Part shown: positions 1 to 13,600 of the stretch, piece by piece
Layout: the number at the start of each line of letters is the position of its first letter
Numbering within the stretch: position 1 is the stretch's first letter
Source of the DNA: Camarhynchus parvulus
Taxonomy: Eukaryota; Chordata; Aves; Passeriformes; Thraupidae
Reading direction: 5' to 3'
NCBI RefSeq assembly: GCF_901933205.1
Contig: NC_044572.1
Location: 110,558,965-110,622,964, forward strand
Length of the DNA stretch: 64,000 nucleotides
Made by a program: the position numbers and the translations under genes
The notes under the pieces: generated by a model
What the model was told of the DNA's origin: nothing
Databases searched by the model: none
Seen by the model: the letters and a program-made list of their open reading frames with translations, nothing else

Positions 1-10
1 TTATGGGCTC

Positions 11-50
11 TCTCACACACATTCTCACACACACCCTCACACACAAACAC
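11..50. repeat. CA-rich simple repeat
   Basis: Short runs of CA dinucleotides are separated by TCT and CCT interruptions at the left edge of the window. This is a decayed or interrupted (CA)n tract, and it may continue to the left beyond the window. Confidence 0.75.
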
Positions 51-1457
51 ATGTACAAAGTCACTAACAAATATAAACAGGCTTCTGCAAACTTGAAAGC
101 TGTTTTATAACTTGGAATTCACAGGTAAATACTGGAAATCTTTATCCTCTAGAGAGCTCTCAGCACTTTTGCCACCACTGTGTCTCTGCTAAGTTAGGAC
201 TCCTCCAGGAGAGATCTTCAAGATGATGTCTGCTGATATATCCATTTTGAAGAGATGTACGCCTCTACACTGACAGTGGCACTGAGCATTTCACTTGTGC
301 TCTATGGCAGTGCCTCAAATACTGAGCAAATATGAACATTCAAGAAACAAACAGAGCCTAATAATCTGAGTAACTGCACATTTGTTTGTAACTGAAAAAA
401 TTTAATACATTATGTCTAAAATGTCCCAGGAGTATGGACTTCTGCTTGGAAAATATCTAGTGTGCTACTAGATTACCATTACAGTCTAAACATGACACCA
501 CAGAAATGCTGAAATGAATCTCAAAATCTTGCAAATAGAAACTTCTCTGGTTTCATCTGAGGAAGAACGTCAGAGGAGTAATTAATTGTGTTACATTGTG
601 ATCTACATTTCTGCATACAACAATTTATTCTCTTCAAGTTTGCAGGGTAAGACTGAGGGTCAGTGAAACTGATGAGGGTAGCTCTGATATTTATAAGACA
701 TTAAACTTATGTAGTATTTTACTTGAAGTATTCCATTACTTATTGTATGGAGTCTCTCACTCTTTTTATAATTTTTACATGGAAAAAGAGTAGCAAAATA
801 TTTCAGGTCTTTTAAGGTAGGGCAGATGTTCAGATGCATCTCTGTGGTCTAGCTGGAAACCCACGGGAAGACCTGATCTTTGACCTCACCCTCCCTGCCT
901 CACTGGAGGCTGCCTGGGGCACTGAGGATATCCGGCCTGTACCTGTGTACACCCTGCAGAGCCCTGTGCAATGTTCATTCCTCCAAAGCCTCATGCCCTG
1001 CCAGGTCCTCTGGTGCCCCTCTATCCAGACTTCCCCTCAAAACATGGTACACCTTTCTTTTATTTTCCTCACATTTGTTTGTGTACAGTACTCTAACCAC
1101 AGTAACCAATAGTCTGGTTTTCTATATCTTGGAGTTGATAAGGGAAGGATGAGACAGATGTTAGCTTGTCACCTGTTCTTTAAGAAAAATGGAGCTACTC
1201 TGACTATATTTATCCCAAATAAATTAACATTTCTTCAAATCCAAAAAGCAGGGATTAAGAAATGTGTAAATTTAATGCATCTGGCCAGATATTTAATTTT
1301 CAAGAGGTTTTTAACCCACTATTGAATTAGCAAGCACTTAGCAGACACAGTCTTGAATTTCAACCCTCCCCTTGCTATGACAGCATTTTGGGTTGTGTTT
1401 GGTAGTATTTAGTTCCATGGGGGGACATTTTATTTCTCATCTTCCAAGTTGCCATGG
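51..1457. other. Unique non-coding DNA with a GC-richer patch
   Basis: No gene or recognisable transposon is seen. Most of the stretch is AT-rich. About 834-1040 is clearly richer in G and C, and two overlapping open frames of 92 and 90 codons there result from the shortage of stop codons in GC-rich DNA. Neither matches a protein I know. Confidence 0.5.
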
Positions 1458-1867
1458 CATAAGAAGAACGACTGAAGGAACTAGAGTTGTTTAGCCTGGA
1501 GAAAAGGAGACTCAGGGGTGACCTTATCGCTCCCTACAACTTCCTGAAAGGTGGTTGTATTCAGTAGGGGTTGATCTCTTTCTCCAAGCGGCAACTGATA
1601 GAACCAGAGGACGCAGTCTTAAGCTGTGCCAAAGGAAATACAGGTTGGATATTAGGAAAAAGTATTTTACGGAAAGATTGATAAAGTACTGGAATGGTCT
1701 GCCCAGGGAGGTGGTGGAGTCACCATCCCTGGGTGTGTTTAAAAAAAGACTGGATGTGGCACTTGATGCCATGGTTTAGTTGAGGTGTTAGGCCATGGGT
1801 TGGATTTGATGATCTTGAAGGTGTCTTCCAATCTAGTTATTCTATGAATTCTGTGAATTCTGTGAAT
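1458..1867 (+). mobile_element. CR1 LINE 3' fragment, 5'-truncated, plus strand
   Basis: The sequence follows the CR1 3' end in order. A block reading TTTAGCCTGGAGAAAAGGAG is followed by the motif for a tract of TTGGATATTAGGAAAAAGTA, then CCCAGGGAGGTGGTGGAGTC and a block ending in TGGATTTGATGATCTTGAAG. It closes with three 9-bp terminal units (1839-1865: ATTCTATGA, ATTCTGTGA, ATTCTGTGA). The 5' truncation is usual for CR1, which inserts by target-primed reverse transcription that often stops early. Only the last part of the reverse-transcriptase ORF and the 3' UTR remain. The 74-codon plus-strand frame (1555-1779) and the 82-codon minus-strand frame (1524-1772) inside it are not host genes. 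Confidence 0.95.
1839..1866 (+). repeat. CR1 3'-terminal tandem repeat
   Basis: Three near-identical 9-bp units end the CR1 copy. CR1 elements end in short tandem repeats of this type instead of a poly(A) tail, so these units fix the 3' boundary and the orientation of the element. Confidence 0.85.
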
Positions 1868-4800
1868 AAACAGGAATGACATCTGGTAAGAAATGCAGCT
1901 GTTATGTTTGCAGAACCTAGAAATCAGTAAAATATACCAAAGAGGACAGAGATAACAAAGCCACCACTTTAGCTGAGCCCAGCTGATCCCTCACACCACC
2001 AAACTGCTGGCTGGCAGCTCAGTTCCAGCTTTGAGGAAGCCAGATGACTCTCCAGGTTAGGCAAACCAGCTCATATTCAAGTTGCATCCCTACTGACAGT
2101 ATGGTTGTAGCTGACTCTGGGCACTCACCTCTATGACCTTGAGGCTGAAATGAAGTTATCGCAGGAGGTAGAGATGTAGGCCAGATCTGTAGTAGGAGGC
2201 AAGCGATCCCTTTGCCAATGAACGTTTTCTCCTTTCCCATGTGACTTTGAACACCAGTTGGTTTGTGCCCATCTCTAATACATCATTGATAAGCAGCTGT
2301 TATTTTTTCCTGCACAAGAATGTCAGACACTGCCTGGACTGTCAGTGCTTGCCAGTGCAGATTTGCCAACAGATCAGAGTAAAATCTTACATCTGCCTTT
2401 TATCAGTGCCCATGAAACTGTCAGATCTGTGGTGAAGAAAGGCAGATCACATACACACCTCCAGCAGCATTAAGTGTGATTGCATCTACAACCTAATAAT
2501 ACAGAAAACTGATAAGAAAAAGGAGCAGACTGTTACAAAGAATGATTGACATTTTGATGAATTTGAATTATAACACAGGCTTCAAATACATAAATACACT
2601 AGTTAAGAGTTCTACAGTATCAAATGGAATATTAAAGCTGAAATTTAGGAACAGACACAAACTGCTTTAAATAAAACATACAAACACCTACTCACATAGT
2701 CTGATTTATCTTGCTAGGCAAGTACAATTTATTTAACTTATCTTTAGAAATTATTTATTGATCTTACAAAAAACCCCTACAGATTACTTGGAGGCTGATT
2801 TTAATGGTACTGTGTGCTCATCAGAGCTCAGACAATCACAATAACCAATTTCTATTAAGGAAAATAGAGAAACAACAGGGAGAAAAGCTACAAGCAAAAG
2901 TTTTTAAATTATTCTTTATGAATGGAGAGTTTGTGTTTGAAAAAAGACAATAGAAATATTTTAAAAGATGGAAATAATACAAGATTGAAGACTGACTAAA
3001 AATGGATAAAAACGAGTATGTTGTGCTTTCAGGGAAGATGAAACACTGTAAATAACATTAATGATTTGTAAAATGGGCTGGAAATTAGGCCTTCATTCAA
3101 CACAATGTTGTGGGGCTTTGGTACCTGCAGAGGACTGGAAGAACAATGGATTGAGAGAGCAGTCTTAGCCTCGTGTTATGAATCTTGGAAAATTTGTGTG
3201 ATTGGGTTAGAGAAACAGCACCAAGGGCAGAAAGAGAAATCCCAGTTCCTCAGTTCTTTGTAACACGGGGGACCTGAGATACAGCAGTGCATGATCTCCC
3301 TTGGGCTGGTGCTAAGTAGGGCTCTCTGGCCAGCTCTCTGACACTGGTGAGCCAGGACATTGACATTGGACAGGAGAGTGATAGCAGAAACTACTGGAAA
3401 GATACACCTCCCTATCTCTAGGGGCTCCTCTCACAGGTGCCTGGCACTGACAGCAGGATGTAGAAGTCCTTGGCTGATGGTGCACGTGTGTGCACCTGTG
3501 TGTGTTTTCCCTGACACAGCCAATCTCTTACTTGGACTGGCTTAAAAGTTGAGCTTTGTGCTGTCAGCTTGTTCCATGATCCTTTCCTACCATCCTTGGT
3601 ACTAATTAGACTAATCTCCTGACATTCAGTACTCTGTTCACTACCTCCAGAAATAATAAGGCATTTTATCAGTATCTCTATGGATTCTGGAATCTGCAGG
3701 CCAGGATCTAATCCCTGCTATCTAAGTAGGCAGACATCACAGTCTAGACATTCCTGCAATATAATTACAGGGAGAAAATAGGTGAGTCTTGTGGCTATGT
3801 GTTTTGGATTTAAAATTGAATCCTGTGTGCAAAGGTATAGAAAATACACAAAAATACCAGCCACTGCTTTTAATAATCGGTGTTTTTAATAATCAGAGAA
3901 AGAGTTGGTAGTATTCCTGCCGAGGTAAAGATGCACTAAAATGTAACAGTGTTTTAGCACAACATAGCACTATTTGAGTGTTTTCATTGTGCCATTGAGA
4001 AAATATAATTTATTATTAGTCTGTTCTGTAGAAAACTACAAGCACACAAAATTGTGTAAAACATTAAGCAACTGTAAATGGCACTTCCCAAGAAAATGCC
4101 TAGATGTCTTCCTTTTCTTCTGTTGTGTCAACTGCTTGTCTCAGTTTGGAATCATTAGCAAACCTTCTGATTAATTTTCATATTTAAAAATATTTGCAAA
4201 TTTACTGATGACTACTGATGAGTAGCAAACATGTAAGAAATCAGTGCAGGAGCAAACTCCTTTCAAATAGAAGTATACAATTCTACAGTACGATCCTCAG
4301 CGTTGTTTAACACTAATATTAGCTGGGTGGAGTCCCCCCCACTGCCATCCCCTGCCTCTCCCGCTAACCCTGCTAGTGTGGCTGCTCTAGCTACTCACTT
4401 TACCAAGGAAATCTCAGGAATCTGTGTATGACCCCTTTGTTCTGCTGTGACTTTGATGCTGAGTCTGGCCAGATCTAGGAAGCAGATGATGTGATTTCAT
4501 AGTTCCTTTGCGATCCTGCTGTCTCCTGGATGATTTTAGACTCTTCATATCTGGCCCTGCCTAAGGGTTTCTGGTCCTGGGGGGTGAAGACCCTCCTCTC
4601 CTGGGATTTGTTTCCATCCCCTCTCTGGTCACTCATACTCCCCATTTCAGGGTAGCAGTAAACAATACTGATTCTCTGTGAGTATAAGCTCATGCTTGTT
4701 TTTCCTTAGTAATTTTTAAATAATTTGGACACATGGAAATTAGAAAAGGTCTACAAGCAGATATTTAGTGCCATAAATGAGTTTTCCATATTTGGGTTCA

Positions 4801-7461
4801 TTTGCTATCTGTAACAGAAATATTACAGAGGAAACATGATAGTTACAAAAAAAGAAGACATAAAAATATAAATTTTATGTATCTTATACCAGATTCTCTA
4901 TCTTTCTTTCCACCACTGCTTATCTCACTCTACACACAGAAACTGGAAAACTGGAAAAATATATTTCAGTATGTCAACAAAGGTAATGTGTGCTTCATTG
5001 TGAACAAGGTGTGCTTTTTTTCTAAAACAAATCCTATTATTCTGTTAGAATGTAGAAATTTTCATATTTATGAAATTAAACATTTTTCTATTGGGTTGAC
5101 TCCCTCAGAAGAGAGATGGAATGCAGAGGAATAAGGAAACTGAACAGCAGTTTTAATAATTTAAAGGGAAAAAATAAAAGCAAGCCTAAAAGACATCAAG
5201 GATGTTGTAACATAATTGAAAATTATTAATTATGCAAAAGGTTAATTAGGCATTTTGGTGTTACATCTGAATAGTGGCAACAAGTTAAGAGTAAAAATAA
5301 GGAAAAGAAAGAAAGAAATGCAGCCATATGGGAATATTCTTAAGTATCCTTCTATAGGACTGTTCCAATTGTAAGACTTCATGAGAATCCACATAAGGAA
5401 ATTTTATTTGTGCTTTTTTTGTAAAAGTGTGAAAAATGAGACAGAGAGAAACAGAACTTGTGCTGACTCCTCAGTCTTTATAAGCAAAATTTATCACAAT
5501 GTAGTTTAATTTCCTGTGTATCTGAGCCTTGATGGAGGAAGCTATCCCTGTTCAGAATACTAAAATATATGCCCATCCTCCCACTGATTTCAGTCCACTC
5601 TTATTAACAGCTAATATTTATCTCAAGATAAAGATCTTTATCTTATGAGACAGATGAAAATATAGGGTTAAATTTTTCCTGAATCAGAGCTACAACTGCA
5701 GAAACATAATTTAGGTTAATACTCCAGAGTTCATCCAGTTGAATTCCATGCTCAAAACAGGTCTCATTAAATCAAGGCCATCCCACACTTATAGTAGAAA
5801 GCAAGCAAACCTCCTTATATTTGATTAGAATTTCCCATACTCTAGCTTGTGGGAATTGTCCTATTCCCATGCACTTCTAAGAAGACTGCCTTTATCTTCT
5901 ACTCTTATAAAAAATATATTATAAAGCAATAAGTCTCAAATTAGTCCTTATATTAGTCCTATATTTCCGGATGAGAAAACGGGCACTCTAAAATTTGAAG
6001 GAATTAAAAGTTTTGTTTTGTTTTGAGCAGGCATTTACTTGTGGTAGAAGGAAATAAGATGGTAGTTCCTTAAAGTCCTCATCTGTGACATGGTGGTTTA
6101 AAGCATGTTCTCACCAAGAGCTAAAACATGCTGGAACTTGCAATCGCTGTTTTGAAAAAAGATATTTCCTCTTATTTTACCATTAATATAATTACTGCTT
6201 TCCATTAACTGTTTTCTAACTAATGAGAGCCTTAATGATTTCACAAAAACTAATATAGCATGAATTGCCAAGCAGCCCACACAAAATGGGAGATCTAATG
6301 CTGAACTTTAAAAGAATTGTTGCGTTTGTGGGTAATATGGAAAAAATCTGCATGCACTGTGCATACCTTCAGGATCAGAAATGCTATTTCTTTGCAGGTC
6401 AGATTTACCAGCTTGCAGCAGGAATGTCTGGAAGGAAAATGAGATTGCAACATATCAAAAATTAAGCTCATGTTTATTCCAGGACTATGCTGGAGGCAGT
6501 TTTGCCTGGTTTAGATAATATTAAAAATCTTGTGGTTCCTGGCTATTAAACTGGTTCTTAAATGTGACCTGTCAAGCTGTACTCCCTGCTGCCACTTTCT
6601 CAGAAGGTGCCACACTGGTCACGTTCATGATTCCCCTCCACCCAGTGTTTTTGTTTTGCATCTGAAAGTCAGTGTTGCTGTAGAAAGCTGTCCAGCATGC
6701 AGCCCACAGAGTTGATGGCTGAAATGTTATTTGTACCCTCTAGATATGATTTTTTCAGAGCAGTACTATAATTTGAAAGAAAAGGTTAATTACTAATTAC
6801 AGATTATTTAGTGCGCACATGTACATGGCAATAACTGTCAACATAAGCTGTAAAGGTCTATGATTGGTTCAAATACCAACAAAATAGTGTTTTACTATAA
6901 ATACTACTCACAACTTCTGCATCCAGAAAAGGCAACGCAAACTCAGTCACCTACCCCTACAGATGATCCCTGCTCTAGAATGATCTACTGAAAATGTACA
7001 CACTTTCTGTAGGAGAAGAATCTGATATGTTCCTTTTCATTTTAGATCTCTATTCTGTTTGGCTTGATTTTATAAGGTAGACATCTGTTGTTAGCTTTAT
7101 TCCTCTTTCCCAAAAGGTCCATTGAAAGCTTCAAAGAATTCTCAAGCTTTCTTCACACTGTGGGCATTTTTTTTCTCTTACTTCTATACTTGTATACCAG
7201 TTCCTCTTCAAAATGTATTTCATTAGGCTTAGCTTTCAAAAGCCAAAACATCTATCAATTGATTTCAGTTTCCCCCTCTATTTAAATTTAAAAATGCTAA
7301 TAATTTTCCCTTTATTGCAGCCTGAGAGGCTTCCTAGACCATTTGACTATTTACTTCTCCCACCATAGTATATCATAAAACATCAAATGAAGTCATTCTT
7401 TATGATCTTCATTATGTCTGAAGCTTCCAGCAGGTCTGATATTAAATCTCTGCCTTCTATA

Positions 7462-7490
7462 TTTTTTGTTTGTTTGTTTGTTTTGTTTTC
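7462..7490. repeat. (TTTG)n simple repeat
   Basis: A short run of TTTG units grades into TTTTG units. It is a plain microsatellite-like tract with no visible association to a retroposon. Confidence 0.7.
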
Positions 7491-8208
7491 CAGTAGTAGG
7501 TCAATGCTTCAGAGTCACTTTAATTAGTACATGATTTAACTGTGTAATTAACCCACTAGCTGTATATCCTCCAAAGATCAATGCTATGGAATATATTCCT
7601 AGCTAAATGGTCCTGGCAGATAACGATTGGACCTCATTGAATGCATTATGTAAAGAAAGGGTATCATATCTGAAAAAGACCAGTGTTTTGTGCTGTTCTG
7701 TATTCTATTGTGCCACTGAAAAGAGTACCTGGAGAATAATTTGAACTGTTCATTCAAGATGACAGTCTATAATGTAGTTGGAGACTTGGATGCTCATGTA
7801 AAGAAAACCACAGAGCAGCATATTGATCAGCTGCAGGTGCATCTGTTACCTGGTACTGCAGCATCCATAGTGGGCCTGATAATTGAAACGTTTCACCCAT
7901 CCTTGTTTTTCTGTCTGAAATGAAGTCAAGATGGAAATTAGTTTAGCAAGTCTGCTTAGTTTTAAATGAGAAAAGTATAATGGCTTGTTTTACATATCCC
8001 TCAGTAGGCTACCACTGTTATTGTGGACTTGATTACTTCCCAGAATGGGCAGAGGCAGTGAGAAGATTGAATAGAGAGGAGATGTAAAAAACCTTATCCG
8101 TGTGGCTTCCATGCATTGTTCCCTGAGAGAGACTGAGGGTCAATGTGGTCTCTGCAGGAGGAAGCAGTTTGGAGAAGACTGGAACTACCTCACTTTCAGA
8201 GGGGCAGA

Positions 8209-8252
8209 TGCCATTGAAATGGTGCCATATGTAATGGCGCCAAATGTAATGT
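8209..8252. repeat. Three-copy 14-15 bp tandem repeat
   Basis: Three consecutive imperfect units are seen: TGCCATTGAAATGG, TGCCATATGTAATGG and CGCCAAATGTAATGT. The second and third differ at only a few positions. This is a small minisatellite-like duplication of no known function. Confidence 0.7.
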
Positions 8253-9585
8253 AACAAACAGTAATTTCAAAACTGTGATAGGAAACAAAACGTCAGATTC
8301 TGCAGTCTGCCCCAAGGCTCGACTAGATGAAAAGAACAGCAGTGGAATATCTCAGACATGAGAAAGAAGAAGAAATTCTGTAGACACAATGCAGACATCC
8401 ACAATGTAGGCTAGGTGATCCCCTGTGCAGTCACAACAATGATACTTCAAACCTGAAGTTCATGTCATGTCGTTGCAGATGACAAGCAGAGATGAACTGA
8501 GGTTTGGCAATTTTCCCAATGAGCTATAGATGTTCAGATGGCTAGCTCAGATAAGGATGACTACACTGCAGATGACTGAAGTCAGAAAAGACAAATTCCT
8601 GTTCGACTAAATGAAAACCAGGTTATGATGGAGTCCTACATGATTTCATGGCTACCACAATTTTCCTAGTTTCTATAGAGGGTAATAGAAAATTCCGATG
8701 TAAGGAAAAAAAGATGTTGATTTCTTTTAGGCAACTACTCTGTGTAGATGGCATACTACAGATTTTCAGATGATACTGAATAACTTTTTAAATGGTGCTT
8801 CATTACAATCTGGCAAGTAAATCCTAAATCACAGAAAAAGAAACACCTCATGAGAATTTACAGTATGAATTGGCACTGGAACAGACTGAAAGAAAGGAAT
8901 ACACAAACAAATTGAACTTTCATATGTGTAGAATTTCTCATATTTCTCAGAATTACAGAGGATGAACCAGGAGAAAAATATTTCTATATGAGAGTAGGCA
9001 CAAATGGAATAAAATAGAAATTGGAAGAGAAGATGGCATTGGAGCTTTATGTTTATAATGAAACAAAAAATTTAAAAATCAAAGTATGTCTGTAACAATG
9101 ACAACTGACAAAGGAAAACTAACTAGAGAAGCAGAATACTCTAGCAGCAAAATATAAACTTGCTCATGAGTTTGCAAAAAAAATGTGAAACACCAAAATG
9201 AGCAAAGACTTGTATTAGACAAAAATAAAAGGCTATGTAACACAGAAGGTAAAAAATATACAAGTAAGAAACCTGCCTCTTTGAGATATGCCTCAGTTCT
9301 CCTGGATGCTCAGCAGATACTTAGCATTTTGTTCATGCATAAGACAGGGTGGAGCTCTATCTACCAAGAATTATCTTAGTATTCCCTTCATGTTGTGTGC
9401 TTCAGTGATTCCAGGCTATGAAAACAATTACATGTGAGTTGATTAGCATAGTATATCTGCCTGAGGTTCTAATTGAGAAGGGGGAATACTTGGCAGTGGC
9501 AGTGAAGTCAGTAGCCTGGTTTTATTCTGATGAGATTGAGATTATTTTACGTGCTGGATTCAGAGTTGAGTACAATATTGCACTG

Positions 9586-10668
9586 TGTATGGGGTTTTCC
9601 TGGTCAGATTTTGGTAGTGGGGGGATGCCAGAAACTTCCCCCATGTCTGACCGAGCCAATGCCAATTGGCTTCAGGACAGACTTGCCACTGGCCAAGGAC
9701 AAACCCAGCAGCAACAGTTGTTATCTGGGATAACAGATTTAAGGAGGGGAAAAAGCCTCCAAACCCACAGCAGGAGAGCAGGAGAGGAGTGAGAACATGC
9801 GAGAAACAGCCCTACAGACACCAAGGAGAAGTAGGAGGAGGTCCTCCATTCTCCGGAGCTGAGCTTCCCCTGCCGCCCATGGTGAAGAACACTATGAGGG
9901 CATGTGTCCCCCAGCAGCTCATGGATATCCATGGAGTAACAGAGATCCACTGGCAGTCCATGGAGGACCCATGCTGGAGCAGGTAAATGCCTGAAGGAAG
10001 TTGTGACTCCATGGGAAGCCTACATTGGAACAGAGTTCTGGCAGTAGCTGTGGACCCATGAACAGAGCCCGTGCTGGACAGTTTGATGGCAGGACTTGTG
10101 ACCCCTGGGGGGACTCACATTGGAGCAGTTTGTTCCTGAAGGACTGCAGCTCATGGAAAGGACCCACCTTGGACTAGTTAATGAGGAACCACAGCTCATG
10201 GGAAGGACTCACATTCGAGAAGTTCATGAGAATTGTCTCCTGTGGGAGCAATCCCATGCTGGAGCAAGGGAAGAGTGTGAGCAGTCCTTACCCAAGGAAA
10301 GATGAAGCAGCGGAAATTAACAGTGTGAGTAATTAACCTCAGCCTCCATTTCCCATCCCCCTGCACCCCTAGAAGGGAGGAGGTAAAGAAGATAATTTGT
10401 GAAGTTAAGCCTGGGAAGAAGGTAGGGGTGGGAGAATGTGTTTTAAGATTTGGTTTTGTTTTTCATTACCCTATGCTAATTTCATTGGCAAAAAATCAAA
10501 CTAATTTCTGTGAGCCATGTCTGCTTTATCCATGATGGTAATTAGTGAGTGATCTCTCCTTGCCCTTATCTCCACCCATGAACTTTTCATTCTATTTTCT
10601 CTTCCCTGTCCATCTAAGGGGGGTGCGTTGATGGGCACCTGGTGCTCAGCCAGGGTCAACCCACCATA
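9586..10668 (+). mobile_element. Solo LTR of an avian endogenous retrovirus (probably ERVL-like)
   Basis: The left end begins TGTATGGGGTTTTCCTGG and runs into a TTTTGGTAGTGGGGGGATGC block, the usual start of a long LTR I recognise from many bird genomes. The right end reads GGGTCAACCCACCATA, the degenerate form of its terminal ...CAACCCACCACA. The length of about 1.08 kb fits one complete LTR. No gag, pol or env-like sequence and no second LTR flank it, so this is a solo LTR left by recombination between two LTRs. The frames of 124, 106, 92, 82, 67, 66 and 61 codons in and around this interval are LTR artefacts, not genes. Flanks GCACTG and GCAGGA are only weakly similar, so a target-site duplication is not demonstrated. 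The ERVL assignment is from memory of the LTR type and needs a library search. Confidence 0.85.
9940..10280 (+). repeat. Degenerate 40-57 bp repeat array inside the LTR
   Basis: A motif like CATGCTGGAGCAG, paired with a CTCATGG or CCATGGGA block, recurs near 9971, 10023, 10071, 10118, 10167, 10211 and 10256. The spacing of roughly 40-57 bp marks a decayed tandem array that is part of this LTR type, not a separate insertion. Confidence 0.65.
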
Positions 10669-13600
10669 GCAGGACTAAGATACACTGCAAAAATGAGGAT
10701 GGCTCTACAGAAAATACTACAGTTCATGCATTGAAAACAGCACAGGGCCGTGCTCAGTAGCTGTAAGAATCCCATCACTCCCTCTGAAAGGAAAAAATAA
10801 CAGTTTTTCTTGACTGTGGAAGAACTGTAGACATTTTAAGACATTTCTGAGAATGGTCACTACAAAAAGGGCCTTCCCGTTTCAGTTTAGACCTGTTCTG
10901 CTATTTTCTGGACATTAGGTATAGGAATACCAATTCAATCTGAGAACAAAAAAAATCCTTATTTCAAAATTTTCGTAACATGTACTTGATTCAGATTCAT
11001 TGTAGCTACATTTTCTTAAAAGTTTATAAGTATTTATGTGATTCCAAGTTACAACTGAATAGTCAACTGCATTATTTTAAAAATTCTATTTGTTGAACCT
11101 CTTGCATAATTTATAAGTGCTATAATCAAGGGAGAGCTCTTTTTAGAGAGTCTGACCTAACAAATGTGAATAGCTGTAATTTCTTTTTAAATGAGTAATG
11201 TGTCAAACTCACCAATGGCTCACCTTTGTTTGTGCAAGAGGAAATGAAGGTGGACATTTCTATTTGCAAAAACCTATTAGATTGTCCAGCCTCCAAAATG
11301 TTACTCTTAGTCAATGGCTGTAAATAAATTAATCAAAAATAATGAGGAAAGTCTAGCCAGGTAAAATGAGAAGTCTGTCTGTCTTTCAGTTAAGTTTTCC
11401 CAAGGACATAATAGAAATAAATCCCATTTATGAAGTCTCAATGAGAAGCAGCAGCAGAATATCAAGTGTTCATGACAGGAGGAAAATACCTCCTATGAGA
11501 TGAGTAATGTTTCTGGCAGAAAAAATGTATTTGCTGAATTATCTTCAATAAAGGAACATTTGCATAAAATCATATTAATTTCAGGAGGATATTTAATATT
11601 TATGTGTTTGCTGGATCCATCTGACCAAAAAAAGTGGTGTGTAATGAAAATATGTGCTGAAAAAGTTACTTTTGGAATTAGAGTAATATTAACCAAGTTT
11701 AACTCAAATATTTCAGTTTATACATAGGACTTTGATGGAATTACAGCCTTGCTATGAACCATTAAAGGCACATTATTCCATGTTTTTTTAATTGAAATTA
11801 AAACCTATAGCTTGTCAGCATAAGAAAAATTATGCTTTTCTAATGCCTACAGAGAGATATATTCCACTATGTTTCCTACTCTCTGGGTACTGCTGTTGTC
11901 AGTGAGTGGAATTTCTGAAGTGTAAAACAAACACAGGAACACTTTGTTCCTCAATACTCTCTGTTTCACTGTCTGAGTAATTCCCAGAAGACTCCACTGC
12001 ACTCTAAGGGGACATATTGGATTGGTTTTGGAACTGGAGAACAGCCACATGACTGTTTGAAACCAAAAACATTTCATTTCCATTGCTGTAATTCTGCATG
12101 AGTAGCTCTAATGTTGTGCTGTATGTTTTCCAGAGATGTTTTTCAACTTTTTTTTTTGAGGAAACTTCTGCAGTTGCTCTGAACATTGGATTAATTTATT
12201 AGAAAGTTCTTGCTAAAACACAGCTGTTTGTAGGTACAGATATTTGCAGAAGCAAACAGAAACTGCAAGGAGGCAAAAACAAAAAAATCACATAATTCCT
12301 ATTCTCACAGTACAGAAGGAATCAGCAATGCATGCGTGTGCAAAAGTCACCCCAAACCTCTTCAAATGGACTATTTCTGCTCTCATCCATTTTCTCACAT
12401 TTACAAAACATTAGTCAAACCTTCAGCCACAATCAAGGAATTGTTCAGCGATATACAGGTGATTAGCAGATGTCTGAAAGTACTCCACATTAGGGCTTTT
12501 TCTGATTCGAGCCAGAATTATTCAATAATCTTCTATTAATCACCACTTGCAAAATTTCACAACTAGATCTAGAGCTGCAGAAGGGCTCTGGATAAACTTC
12601 ATATGATTGGTCCTGGCTCCTAAACTGGTAGCTGACAGAAGTGCTGCATCCAAACTGTCAGACAGGATAGTTTTGGGATGTTCCCTGGACTTCTGGTTTC
12701 ATGCTCTTGTTCAGGACGGAAGACCTGTCAGCGGGCACTTGCTGCTGAATGCTTGTGTTTTCATCCAAAAGAGAACAGGGCAATGGAAAAGCAGAAGAAA
12801 TGTGAGTGGACCTCAGAGGAGGGATAATATCCAAAATTTAGTAGGATTCATCTGGTGCTTATTTCCAAGACTGGAGGCTGGGGAGTATTTTGAAGTTAAA
12901 TGGTTACCTATTGCATCAAAGTTTTCTCTGTCCTTTCTAAGCTGCCAGATAATTTCTTCTCTTTACAAAGGCGCTACTATAACAATGTGTGCCTGAGAGG
13001 CAATGGAGGTACCCAGCACCAACATCTGTCCTTGGTTTTTCAGAGCAGAATACAATCATAAATCAATGGCAATTGCCAGTCATGTTCTAAGCAGTCTCGT
13101 CTCTACAGGGACTTTTTATCAAATACTCATGAAGCAAAAATTCCCCAGCAGTGAGACTTTCCTTCTAGTCTTTCTTCTGTTTTGAACTCAGAATCCTCCT
13201 TTCCATGTCAATGATACTTCAGACTTTCAAGAGCTGCTCAGAAATAGATTACCTTTAATGAGGAAACACTACATATAATCACTCTACTAAAAAGACAAAG
13301 TAAATCCAGTTCCATAGACCTGAAGAAAATAGTTCTATGTTTCAGCAAAGTTCTTACATATTTTACACTGTTTCTGGAACCAAATGATCCAAACTAATGC
13401 ACAGAAGGACACTCTCATAAGTTTAGCAGTATTATTAGTGTTAGCCAAATTAACAGACTAGAATTTCTGTGTGAAGTGAAGGTAGAAGGTGTTATTTTAC
13501 ATAATTTCCCTATATGTCAATAGAAATGGAGGCTGCATGGATGGCAAAGAAAACGGAACATAGCATAAATAGCTATCTAAATTCCAAATGCCTTTCCTAT

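Larger units (their letters stand above)
1868..9585. other. Long unique AT-rich stretch without recognised genes
   Basis: Nothing in these 7.7 kb could be assigned to a gene or known repeat family. The longest open frame before the LTR is 110 codons (4802-5134 plus) in very AT-rich DNA, with low-complexity Lys/Asn/Phe-rich composition typical of chance frames. Minor items are T/G homopolymer-like runs near 6010-6025 and 7462-7490, and a three-copy 14-15 bp repeat at 8209-8252. Old, decayed transposons cannot be excluded by eye. Confidence 0.5.

Noticed and set aside
9418..10305. Cluster of open frames on both strands
   Set aside because: They lie within or across the solo LTR and its degenerate repeats. 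None is a retroviral or host protein.
12607..12996. 129-codon plus-strand open frame
   Set aside because: One of the two longest frames, but it has no recognisable domain and no convincing upstream acceptor. Frames of this length are expected by chance in 64 kb read six ways.
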